The notes beneath the pieces are model-generated. The model was given only the letters and a program-made list of their open reading frames with translations. It made no database searches and was not told the DNA's origin. The position numbers were made by a program, and so were the translations under genes. From NCBI RefSeq assembly GCF_902506505.1, contig NZ_LR733406.1, positions 434,001-498,000 on the forward strand: DNA of 64,000 nt, written 5' to 3'. Numbering within the stretch: the first letter of the stretch is position 1; every line of letters begins with the position of its first letter. Shown here piece by piece: positions 47,460-55,592 of this stretch. The DNA is from Pseudomonas sp. 8AS. Lineage in GTDB: Bacteria; Pseudomonadota; Gammaproteobacteria; Pseudomonadales; Pseudomonadaceae.

Positions 47460-49682
47460 ATGAAGATGCTCAGGATCGTGACTCGCCCTTTCCAGCTCGG
47501 CGGCTATCTGCTGCTGGCAGCCTGTGCGGCGATTCCAGGAGGCGACCGGGCTACATTCGACAACCCCTGGGGGCACAAGGCCGAGCAGGCCGAGCCGACG
47601 CCACCCAGCGGCGTGCGCCAGCCGCGCCCGCAGGGCGAACCGCTGCGCCGCGAGGCTACCCCGGTGCCCGTCACATCCCAGTCGGCACCCCGCGCCGAGA
47701 TCTACCGGGGCTCCGGCAGCATGGTCGCTCTCGGTAGCGTGCCCCAGCAGCCGGTGGCCAAGGAGGGCGAAATCACCCTGAACTTCCAGCAGATGGAGAT
47801 CGCCGAGGTGGTCAAGATCATCCTCGGCGAGATCCTCGGGTTGAACTACATGCTGGATCCGAACGTCAGCGGCACGGTCAGCCTTCAGACCAGCCGGCCG
47901 CTCACCCGCGAGGCGCTGCTACCGACCCTGGAAGCGCTGTTGCAGGTCAATGGCGCCGTGCTGGTCAAGTCGGAGAACTTCTACGAAGTGGTGCCCATCG
48001 ACGCCGCGTCGTCGGGCGCCCTGGTGCCGCGGCTCAGCCCGGCAGAGTTGCGCGGTTACCAGTTGCTGGTGATTCCCCTGCGCTACATCTCCGCCGCCGA
48101 ACTGCAGAAGATTCTCGAGCCGCTCAAGCCGGTCAAGGGCCTGATGCGGGTCGACGAAACGCGCAACCTGCTGCTGGTTGCCGGCACCCAGGATGAGCTG
48201 AACAACATCCGCGAGACCGTGCGGGTGTTCGATGTCGACCAGTTGCGCGGCATGTCGGTCGGCCTGTTCCGCCTGCAGGCGGTGGAGGCGCCAGTGGTGC
48301 TCAAGGAGCTGGAGGCAATCTTCGGCGATTCGGCGGGCGGGCCGCTGGCCGGCATGGTGCGCTTCCTGCCGATCGAGCGACTCAACGGCCTGCTGGTGAT
48401 CACCCCGCAGGCCAAGTACCTGGATGATGCCCGTGCCTGGGTCGAGCGCCTGGACCGCGCGGAGGGTGGCCAGGGCGTGAGCATGCATGTCTACCATGTG
48501 CAGCACGGCAAGGCGGAAACCATCGCGGATATCCTCACGCAGCTGTTCGAGGGGCGCAGTACGACCGAGGATGAGCCGCGGGACGGTGGGCAGATGAACT
48601 CTATGAGCGAACCGCCACCGTCGGCGACTGCGGCGGCAGATGGCGAGACCGCAGTCGAGGTCGGCCGCGAGCCGGTGCTGATCGGCCCGGACGGCCAAGG
48701 CGCCAGCCTGGAGGTGGGTGAGGTCAGCATCATCGCCGATGACGAGACCAACACCCTGCTGGTGATGGCCACGCCCAGCGATTACGAGAGGGTGCTGCAG
48801 GCAATCGAGCGGCTCGACGTGCTGTCGCTGCAGGTGCTGGTGGAGGCCACCATCGTCGAGGTCGCCCTGGAGGACGAGCTGCGCTACGGCCTGCAGTGGT
48901 TCTTCAAGGGCAATATCGGTAGCAAGGACTACGTCGGCGTTCTCGGGCGCGCCTCCCCTATAGGCACCCGCAACCTGCTCAACCCGGCGGACCTGGCCAC
49001 TCCCACTGGCTCCCTGGCGATCTTCGATGGCGGCGACATTCGCGGGCTGCTCAACGTGTTGGCGGCGGACTCAAAGATCAATGTGATTTCCTCGCCGACC
49101 CTGATGGTGCTGGACAACCGCGCCGCGACCATTCGAGTCGGTGATCGGGTGCCGATCCGCACCTCGGAAACCACCAACACCAGCGGCGTGATCGACGACC
49201 CCATCGACCCCTCGGCCCTGGTCACCAGCACCATCCAGTATCAGGATACGGGGGTGCTGCTGGAGGTGAAGCCGCGGATCAACGCGGGCGGCATGATCTC
49301 CCTGGAAATCACTCAGGAAGTCAACGATGTAAAACCCACCACCACCTCCGGTATCGACTCACCAACCATTACCCAGCGCCGGATCAATACCAATGTGGCG
49401 GTGCAGAGTGGCGAGACCCTCGTGCTGGGCGGGCTGATCCAGGAGAACAACAGCCGCACCAGCGAGGGCCTGCCCTACCTGCGCAACATTCCCTTTCTGG
49501 GCTGGGCCTTTGGCAGCCAGGGCAAGCAGATCCAGCGCACCGAACTGGTGGTGCTGATTACTCCGACCGCAGTCACCAGTACGGATGAGGCCAAAGACGT
49601 CACCCAGGAGTACCGCAACAAACTGAAGGGCGTGACCCTGCCGCAGGATGCCTGGCAGGGCCAGGGGCGTCAGTTCGAATGA
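47460..49682 (+). CDS. gspD: Type II secretion secretin GspD, predicted lipoprotein (HxcQ-like)
   Basis: This 740-residue outer-membrane secretin has N0 (ITLNFQQMEIAEVVKIILGEILGLNY), N1-N3 modules and a C-terminal secretin domain (VLVEATIVEVALEDELRYGLQW, VPIRTSETTNTSG, GETLVLGGLIQENNSRTSEGLPYLRNIPFLG). The signal peptide ends in a lipobox LAAC with Cys22, so it should be lipidated. HxcQ of P. aeruginosa is also a lipidated secretin that reaches the outer membrane without a pilotin. The start follows AGAGGAG by nine bases. It is the last gene of the operon. Confidence 0.92.
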   Translation: MKMLRIVTRPFQLGGYLLLAACAAIPGGDRATFDNPWGHKAEQAEPTPPSGVRQPRPQGEPLRREATPVPVTSQSAPRAEIYRGSGSMVALGSVPQQPVAKEGEITLNFQQMEIAEVVKIILGEILGLNYMLDPNVSGTVSLQTSRPLTREALLPTLEALLQVNGAVLVKSENFYEVVPIDAASSGALVPRLSPAELRGYQLLVIPLRYISAAELQKILEPLKPVKGLMRVDETRNLLLVAGTQDELNNIRETVRVFDVDQLRGMSVGLFRLQAVEAPVVLKELEAIFGDSAGGPLAGMVRFLPIERLNGLLVITPQAKYLDDARAWVERLDRAEGGQGVSMHVYHVQHGKAETIADILTQLFEGRSTTEDEPRDGGQMNSMSEPPPSATAAADGETAVEVGREPVLIGPDGQGASLEVGEVSIIADDETNTLLVMATPSDYERVLQAIERLDVLSLQVLVEATIVEVALEDELRYGLQWFFKGNIGSKDYVGVLGRASPIGTRNLLNPADLATPTGSLAIFDGGDIRGLLNVLAADSKINVISSPTLMVLDNRAATIRVGDRVPIRTSETTNTSGVIDDPIDPSALVTSTIQYQDTGVLLEVKPRINAGGMISLEITQEVNDVKPTTTSGIDSPTITQRRINTNVAVQSGETLVLGGLIQENNSRTSEGLPYLRNIPFLGWAFGSQGKQIQRTELVVLITPTAVTSTDEAKDVTQEYRNKLKGVTLPQDAWQGQGRQFE

Positions 49683-49721
49683 TTCCAGGGCCAGGTCGCA
49701 GAACCCCATAGATTCGGCCTT

Positions 49722-49786
49722 GTGCAGGAGCCAGCTTGCTGGCGATGCTCTTCACGCCCGAATCGCCAGCAAGCTGGCTCCTACAA
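49722..49786. repeat. REP pair (REPIN-like)
   Basis: AGGAGCCAGCTTGCTGGCGA and its inverse TCGCCAGCAAGCTGGCTCCT face each other across a 15-base spacer, as in Pseudomonas REP doublets. It lies just after gspD and may act in transcription termination or mRNA stability. Confidence 0.85.
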
Positions 49787-49906
49787 TAGCCGCGCTGTGT
49801 AACCCTTTATCGGGCCGGATCGATAATGGTTCTGTCCACGTTACCTGTTGGCCTGATCGACCGGGGCTGAAGGCGAAGCGGTCTGTTGGGTGCGCCGTGC
49901 GCACCA

Positions 49907-50077
49907 GGGGCCTGCTGTCAGTCTGCCTTAACATTTCCAGCGGCGTTGGTGATCAGGTGTCATCGGTGTTTGTCTCGCCGACTGTACAGCCGCAACTGTC
50001 CGACTAAACAGCCAAGCTGCTGAAATGAATAGGGTTTTTCGCCTATGCCGGGAGCCTGCTGTCATTCTGCCTTAACA
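49907..50077. repeat. Two copies of an imperfect direct repeat upstream of the 50412 gene
   Basis: GCCTGCTGTCA followed one base later by TCTGCCTTAACA occurs at about 49910-49933 and 50054-50077, identical except for the base between the two words. The copies are in the same orientation about 144 bases apart. The CTGTCA part resembles a PhoB half-site, but a full Pho box is not formed. Possible operators. Confidence 0.55.
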
Positions 50078-50132
50078 ATGCCCCCCTGCAATCCTCTCCG
50101 CGGCGCATCAGTCGCATCAAGTCCTGCCATTT

Positions 50133-50180
50133 TTTATAAAAAAAATCATATAAAACATATAGTTATAAATTTGGCATGGC
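50133..50180 (+). promoter_or_regulatory. Strongly AT-rich promoter-like tract
   Basis: A tract of about 45 bases made almost only of A and T (TTTTTTATAAAAAAAATCAT and onward) stands out against the GC-rich background. It lies 230-280 bases before the secreted-protein gene. It may be an UP element or a silencer (H-NS/MvaT-like) site; the transcription start is not clear. Confidence 0.4.
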
Positions 50181-50411
50181 AATTGATTGCCTCTGCGGCG
50201 AGGAGAGTCGGTCGTCCTCCGGAGAGGGGTCTCGATGGCATCGCAAGCGAGAAAAACCGCAATCGAGATCCGCTAGCACCCTGCGCAAGAGCACAGCGTC
50301 CCAGCCGGCCCAAGGGCAACCCCCGACACCGGCGTTATTCCATGCGCCATGGCTGGGCGTCTGAACACCGCAATCTCGTCGACACTCGAGCGGCGGTGAA
50401 GGAGCAGACAG

Positions 50412-52238
50412 ATGAACACGAAACACTTGATGAGAAAGCTGCCGAGCTGTCTGCTCGGCGCGATCTTGGCGGCTGGCATCGCCAGCTCGACCACGGTCAA
50501 CGCGGTCGACGGCGATCCACCCGGCTTGTTCGAGCTGGAGGGCAATATCCTAGTGAATGACGGCCCCGGAACCGACTGGTCAGAGCTGTACGAGTTAAGC
50601 CAAAGCGTCCCGCCCGGAGAGTTTCCAGAAAATATGGTCACCTTTACCGGGATCACCGCCGACCCGGCGCCACAAACCGTCTACTGGAAGGGCGGCTCCA
50701 AGGACATCAACGACGTTAGCGAGTGGTGGTACAAGGATGGCTCGGTACCGGACAAGGATGACATCACCAACGCTTACGCGGCGGCCTTTACCAACCCGAA
50801 CAATGTCTGTTTCGACGGTACGGAGGCGGTGGCCTGTAGCGGCGACATGGTGCCGGTGCACGAGGCCGGCGACCTGATCGTCTACTTCGGCCTGGACCGT
50901 TTCGCCAACGACGGTGACGCCTTCGCCGGCTTCTGGTTTTTCCAGGATGAAGTCGCCACCAATGGCAACAACCAATTCACCGGCAACCACATGGAGGGCG
51001 ACATCCTGGTGCTGGTGGAATACCCACAAGGTGCCAATGCCTCGCCGCAAATCAAGGTCTACAAATGGGTGGATAGCGGCGGCGACGTGGCGCCTAACCT
51101 CCTGCTGTTGGCCAGCGATACGGATGCCGCCTGCGATGGCTTTGGCGGCAAACTGGCCTGTGCCAAAACCAACCCGCTGGATCTACCGGCAGATCCAGAT
51201 CCGATACCCTGGGCCTACACGCCGAAATCCGGCACCGGGCTGCCCCACGAGAGCTTCTACGAGGGCGGCATCAACGTTACTCAGTTGCTCGGCTCTACCC
51301 CCTGTTTCGCCGCCTTCCTCGCCGAGACCCGTGCCTCCCGTTCGGAAACCGCCACGCTGAAGGACTTCGTGATAGACGACTTCCCAGTCTGCGGCGCCGA
51401 GGTCGAGAAGAAATGCTTGGGGGCACCGGTGCTCAGTGAGGACAAGACTGAAGTCACGGTGAACTTCCAGGGTAACGTGCTCAATACCGGCGGTCAGTCG
51501 GTGTTTGTTGAACTGGATGATAACCAGGACGGTTCCGCGTTCACCACGGTGTGCTTTGACAACGACAACAACGATATCTGCGATGCCGTTGTGCCTCCTG
51601 GGCCCACCGACGTGACCACGGGCGCCACCGCCACCTTTACCTTGGGCGCGGGTCAGCGGGTGCACTATGAGGGGAACTATACAACGGCAGTCACTACGCT
51701 CTCGTACTCTGACGAAGTGACCATGAAGTTCTTCTCCGCCGGTACATTGACACTCATCGACACAAAAACAGCCGAGGCGACTTGTCTCCTGGATCTGACA
51801 CCGGGCATCGAGGTAACCAAGGAATGCGATCCGGAGGGCGGTGGCGTACGGCTGGTGGCAGAAGGCGGCGAGGTGCTGGTCGAGGTGGACAACCTCATCA
51901 AGGTGAAAAATACCGGTGATGAGAAACTGGTCGCTGTAGCCATCACTGACACGGAGTCGGGCATCCAGAGCCTCACCGATAATTCTGATAACATCAGTTG
52001 CAGCATTACCGCGGGTGTCGGTGAGTGCATCGGCTTCCTGAATGTCGGGGAGGAGGTGACGATCAATCAGACCTACAGACCGGATGGCCAGAACATCACG
52101 GGTAGTCTGGTTCCCAGCGAGGTGTACTTCAACAACACCGCCACCGCTGTGGGTGATGGGGCAATCACCGGTACTCAGGATGTCACCGACAGTGATGATG
52201 CCAGTTGCCCGCTCTGCCCGCCGCATGATGGCTCCTGA
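50412..52238 (+). CDS. Large secreted protein with uncharacterised N-terminal domain (paralogue A)
   Basis: This 608-residue protein has a Sec signal peptide (about 30 residues, ending near VNAVDG). A 300-residue N-terminal domain is shared with the 55593-58259 protein: DPPGLFELEGN, GGSKDINDVSEWWYKDGSVPDKDDITNAYAAA, DLIVYFGLDRFANDGDAFAGFWFFQDEV, VLVEYPQGANA. The rest holds one or two repeat-like segments beginning VTKECDPEG and a Cys-containing C-terminus. It has no catalytic motif that I recognise. It is convergent with a metalloprotease gene. Location just after a type II secretion operon suggests secreted cargo or a surface/matrix protein (inference). Confidence 0.8.
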   Translation: MNTKHLMRKLPSCLLGAILAAGIASSTTVNAVDGDPPGLFELEGNILVNDGPGTDWSELYELSQSVPPGEFPENMVTFTGITADPAPQTVYWKGGSKDINDVSEWWYKDGSVPDKDDITNAYAAAFTNPNNVCFDGTEAVACSGDMVPVHEAGDLIVYFGLDRFANDGDAFAGFWFFQDEVATNGNNQFTGNHMEGDILVLVEYPQGANASPQIKVYKWVDSGGDVAPNLLLLASDTDAACDGFGGKLACAKTNPLDLPADPDPIPWAYTPKSGTGLPHESFYEGGINVTQLLGSTPCFAAFLAETRASRSETATLKDFVIDDFPVCGAEVEKKCLGAPVLSEDKTEVTVNFQGNVLNTGGQSVFVELDDNQDGSAFTTVCFDNDNNDICDAVVPPGPTDVTTGATATFTLGAGQRVHYEGNYTTAVTTLSYSDEVTMKFFSAGTLTLIDTKTAEATCLLDLTPGIEVTKECDPEGGGVRLVAEGGEVLVEVDNLIKVKNTGDEKLVAVAITDTESGIQSLTDNSDNISCSITAGVGECIGFLNVGEEVTINQTYRPDGQNITGSLVPSEVYFNNTATAVGDGAITGTQDVTDSDDASCPLCPPHDGS

Positions 52239-52290
52239 CCCAGTGAGTAATGGCGGTGCGGTCTTCTAGGACAGGACCGCCGGCCTGGCA

Positions 52291-52318
52291 AAAGGGCGCT
52301 GCACAGCAGCGCCCTTTC
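52291..52318. terminator. Bidirectional terminator
   Basis: AAAGGGCGCTG CACAG CAGCGCCCTTT is a perfect 11-bp stem with A and T flanks, between the convergent secreted-protein and protease genes. Confidence 0.9.
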
Positions 52319-52330
52319 TTTTGGATTCGC

Positions 52331-54655
52331 TCAGCGACCGTTCTTACCGCCCCCCGTACCGCCACCGCTGGCGCTGGACTGCAGACCGATGCTCACCGTC
52401 GCTGAGGCGCTGCTCTTGCCGTCGCTGATGGTGTAGCTGAACTGGTCACCGGACTTGAACGCCTTGGCCGGGCTGTAACGCAGGGTGCCGTCGCTGTTCA
52501 GGCTGACACTGCCCTTGCTGCCCTGGGTGAAGGCGACGATGTTCAGCTTGTCGCCATCCGGGTCGCTGTCGTTGGCCAGCACCGGCACGTTGACCGAGGC
52601 GATGGTGGTCAGTTGCGAGGCGTCGTTCACCGCCTGGGGCGCCCGGTTGGTCACGCTGGTCGGGTTGTCCACCACGAAGCTGGCGCTGCCGCTGGCGCTC
52701 AGGCTGTTGGCGGTGGCGCTGGCGCCGACGCTGTAGAAGCCATCGGCTGCGCTGCTCGGCGAGGTGACCTGCAGCGTGGTGCTGCTGCTGGCGCCCGGTG
52801 TCAGGTTCAGGCTGGCGCTGCCCAGGCTGGCGCTCCAGCCGCTGGGCTTGCTGGCGGCCAGGCTGAAGCTGCTGCTGGTGCAGCCACTGCTGTCCTTGTT
52901 GGTCACGCTGACGGTGAAGCTGTAGCTGCTGCCGGCCGCCAGCCAGGTGCTTTGCCCCGGGCTGACGCTGACGACAGGCGCATTGCGGGTGCAGGTCGGG
53001 GTGCTGCCGCCACTGAAGTCGACGCTGACCAGGGCCTGGCTGGCGTCGGTCCACTGGGTGGTGAGGGTCATGCCACTGTCGTTGAAACTGCGCCCGCCAG
53101 TCAGGGCGGCATCCTTCATGTCTACTGAATTGCTGCCGGCGGTCATATCCAGCAACTGGCTGCTGTTGGCATTGTTCGGGCTGGCTTGGTGCACCGCCAC
53201 GCCTTGGAACACGTTGCTCGGGTCGACCACACCACGGTCGGTGATCTGGGCGTCGAAGCCAAGCGGCTGGCGGTACTCGACGTAGTAGTAGCTGGGGGCT
53301 CCGCTGCTATCCACACCGTTGGTGATCTTCAGGATCTTGCCGCTGGTAGTTTGGACTGAGGCCGGCTTCAGGTAGAAGCTGCCGCCGCTACCGACGTTGA
53401 TTATATTGCCGCTGGCCAGCCAGCCCAGGCGCTCCTTGCTGAAACCGTTGAAATGCCCGACGGTGCCGGAGTAGCCCATTATATCTAGAGTGTCGCCGTA
53501 CTCCTGGCTGGAGCAACTGCTGCCCAGGGTGGTGTCGCCGCAATCCAGGGCATGGGCGTGGTGCAGGCCGAGGTTATGGCCCATCTCATGGGCAACAGTG
53601 CGCAGGATCATGCTGCCATTGATCCAGGCGCCGGAAGGAAAGGAGCCAACCTGGGCCGCCCCGCTGAAACCACAAGCATTATTCTTCGGGAAGAGGTAAA
53701 CGAAGCGATCATAGTCGCTCAGGTTGAAACCCGCCGCCTGGGCCGCCGACTTGGCATATTTCTCGATGGCGATGCTGTCGCAGACAGTGCTACTCACCGG
53801 TATGGTGTACCAGCCGGCGACGCTGCCGGTCAGCCAGGTTTGCTGGCTGGAGTTTTCCTTGAAGAAGTCGCTGACGCCGCCGCTGCCGAACAGCAGGCTG
53901 TTGGCCTGGGTGGTGGTCCACGGCATATTGCTCGGGGCATCCTCGAAGTTCACTAGGATGGCCAGGGTACGCTGGGCGCCCAGGGTGTTGGGCAGGTCGT
54001 AGGCCAGCTCGCCAGTGCTGTTGGCGCTGCCGGTCGCGCCGTCGGCGAGCAGGAGCAGGCCGCTGTTGTCGTCGTTGACCACCAGGTCGCCCTGGATAGT
54101 CTCGCTGGCACCATCGGCATGCTCCAGCAGTACGCCCTGGGCGCGCACGTTCAGACCACTACGCCATTCGCGCTGGGCGTTGGCCAGGCGTAGCTCGAAG
54201 CGCTCGCCGAAGGGCGTGTTGAGGAAGTGGCGCAGCTTGGCCGGCCTGTCCTCGTAGTCCTCGTACATCACCACCAGCTCGCCTTCCAGTTCCTGATGCT
54301 GTTCCAGCTTGGCCACTACCTCGGCGGGCATGCCCTTCTGCTTGTCCTCAGGGATGGCGACACGCAGCACCTCCTCGGGATGGCTCTGCGCCAGTTCGAG
54401 CAACAGTCGCCGGCGCTGTTCGGCCTTGCCGAGCAGTTGCTCACGCAGTTGCGCACGCTCGCCGGCCGCGGCTTTCTGCAGGCGCTTGTGCAAGCCGAGC
54501 AGCGCCGTAGTCTGGGTGCTGGCGGCCTCGCGGGCAGCCGGTAGGGTGCGTATGTCCGTGTGGGCGACGCTGGCAGGTTGGGCGGCGAAGGTCAGGCCGG
54601 CATTGAGCGCCAGGATACAAAGCAAAGACGTGGCGTAAGGCTTGGACAAGCGCAT
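52331..54655 (-). CDS. Secreted gametolysin-like (M11-type) metalloprotease, copy A
   Basis: The protein is 774 residues long. It has a Sec signal peptide (about 1-24) and a charged propeptide (about 25-200). The catalytic domain carries HEMGHNLGLHHAHALD at residues 356-371 (zinc ligands of the HExxHxxGxxH type) and a following DIMGYSG Met-turn. The C-terminus has a NEW3-like beta domain (VSVSPGQSTWLAAGSSYSFT to SFVVDN) and a cadherin-like domain with NDSDPDGD, a likely calcium site. It is nearly identical in layout to copy B (58527-60815). The upstream leader carries a predicted cyclic di-GMP riboswitch and a tiny ORF. It is a probable type II secretion substrate. Confidence 0.9.
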   Translation of the reverse strand: MRLSKPYATSLLCILALNAGLTFAAQPASVAHTDIRTLPAAREAASTQTTALLGLHKRLQKAAAGERAQLREQLLGKAEQRRRLLLELAQSHPEEVLRVAIPEDKQKGMPAEVVAKLEQHQELEGELVVMYEDYEDRPAKLRHFLNTPFGERFELRLANAQREWRSGLNVRAQGVLLEHADGASETIQGDLVVNDDNSGLLLLADGATGSANSTGELAYDLPNTLGAQRTLAILVNFEDAPSNMPWTTTQANSLLFGSGGVSDFFKENSSQQTWLTGSVAGWYTIPVSSTVCDSIAIEKYAKSAAQAAGFNLSDYDRFVYLFPKNNACGFSGAAQVGSFPSGAWINGSMILRTVAHEMGHNLGLHHAHALDCGDTTLGSSCSSQEYGDTLDIMGYSGTVGHFNGFSKERLGWLASGNIINVGSGGSFYLKPASVQTTSGKILKITNGVDSSGAPSYYYVEYRQPLGFDAQITDRGVVDPSNVFQGVAVHQASPNNANSSQLLDMTAGSNSVDMKDAALTGGRSFNDSGMTLTTQWTDASQALVSVDFSGGSTPTCTRNAPVVSVSPGQSTWLAAGSSYSFTVSVTNKDSSGCTSSSFSLAASKPSGWSASLGSASLNLTPGASSSTTLQVTSPSSAADGFYSVGASATANSLSASGSASFVVDNPTSVTNRAPQAVNDASQLTTIASVNVPVLANDSDPDGDKLNIVAFTQGSKGSVSLNSDGTLRYSPAKAFKSGDQFSYTISDGKSSASATVSIGLQSSASGGGTGGGKNGR

Positions 54656-54676
54656 GGGGGCTCTCCTGAAACGGGT

Positions 54677-54706
54677 TCAGAAAAGTTCCTCTTCACGGCT
54701 GTCCAT
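54677..54706 (-). CDS. Nine-residue leader ORF MDSREEELF
   Basis: A strong AAGGAG lies nine bases before an ATG, followed by nine codons and TGA, in the leader between the riboswitch and the protease gene. The same ORF with the same sequence exists in copy B. The ribosome site begins two bases after the 3' strand of riboswitch stem P1. The region can also fold into a hairpin (CATGG ACAG CCGTG) followed by a short T run, so it may instead be part of a terminator-type expression platform. Confidence 0.45.
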   Translation of the reverse strand: MDSREEELF

Positions 54707-54718
54707 GAGGGATGTCTC

Positions 54719-54790
54719 CTTCGGCAGTCCGGCGACCCTGGAAGGGCCCGTGACTTTGCGTCGCCAGGTTGCCCTGGTTATGCCTTTGTC
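54719..54790 (-). ncRNA. Cyclic di-GMP-I (GEMM-I) riboswitch, copy A
   Basis: Read on the minus strand, the leader shows GGCATAACC, a stem ACCAGG / CCTGG closed by a GCAA (GNRA) tetraloop, then GACGCAAAG, CACGGGCCCT, and a closing GCCGGACTGCCGA. These are the conserved blocks of the GEMM-I aptamer in the right order. The base equivalent to G20 of the Vc2 aptamer (which contacts the ligand) reads as G by my alignment, favouring cyclic di-GMP over cGAMP. It lies about 65 bases upstream of the protease start codon. Confidence 0.85.
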
Positions 54791-54945
54791 GGGAGAGGAG
54801 CTTTCTGTAGCGATACAACAGGGGCAGCCGCAGCTGCCCGGTTAAAGCCCCCGATGCACTGCCCGACGGGCGGTGATCTGTAACCTCAATGTCTACTGCG
54901 CTTTGCAGTGGGCGGGTATTTCCTGTTACGGCACGGCTGTTTGAT

Positions 54946-54962
54946 CGTTCGTTTTTTGAACA
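54946..54962. promoter_or_regulatory. 17-bp motif, promoter of protease A, site 1
   Basis: CGTTCGTTTTTTGAACA matches the pattern YGTTCRTTTTYTRWACA, which occurs twice upstream of each protease gene. It is an interrupted inverted repeat (GTTC / GAAC). Confidence 0.55.
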
Positions 54963-54994
54963 GCTGTACCAGGCGTGAAATTTAACACGGCAAC

Positions 54995-55011
54995 TGTTCA
55001 TTTTTTATACA
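54995..55011. promoter_or_regulatory. 17-bp motif, promoter of protease A, site 2
   Basis: TGTTCATTTTTTATACA is the second copy, starting exactly 49 bases after site 1, the same spacing as in copy B. Confidence 0.55.
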
Positions 55012-55592
55012 GAAGTGTCATAAGGGCAGTCGTTACCTGGCTGAGCCACTGAGGAGGGGGTGTCAGTCAGGCTGTAATGCCCGTGCTAGAGGCTTTTCGT
55101 CGATTCATGACGGGGCGCCGAAACGCGCCGGAGCGGGTGGGCAGCCGACGGATGGCGTTGCATGAACACCGCTGTTACGCCCTCTGAACAACCGAGGCTT
55201 TTTCCCAGGCAGGCCTGGGCATGGGGCCTCTGGGGCTTTTTCTTGCGCCTTGCGGCGCAACTCGCATCGGGCTGTTTCGGGGCCTGTACAAAAAATCGGC
55301 TTTGCGCCGGGGGCGACTGTCCGTCAGCTCCCATTAACGATCATTAAATCCTTTAAAAACAGGCAGATATGATTGTGGCGCGGTTATTGAATCGACGTCT
55401 GTCGAGGAAGCTCGAGGGCTTCCGGTATGGCTCAGGCCCAGCGTGCAGTGGTTGCGGGAGAGCCAAGGTGAGAGTGCCTTGTCGTCGCCTGGAATCTTGG
55501 TTCCGGGCGGGTCGAGGATGTCCGCGTCGGCGGCGTCAGGGCTCTATCGTTCCTGTGGCCAGGGCAGGTCGGCAGGGCGAGGGAGCATGGTT
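55012..55592. other. Intergenic region upstream of the 888-residue secreted protein
   Basis: About 580 bases. Open frames on both strands at 55086-55350 lack ribosome sites and recognisable features. The stretch 55340-55370 is AT-rich (ATTAACGATCATTAAATCC) and may be the promoter of the gene at 55593, leaving a leader of over 200 bases. No riboswitch consensus was recognised in this leader. Confidence 0.4.

Noticed and set aside
55290..55320. GGCTTTGCGCC near a T-rich stretch, resembling the GEMM word GACGCAAAG in reverse
   Set aside because: The other aptamer blocks and stems are missing; it is only a short hairpin.
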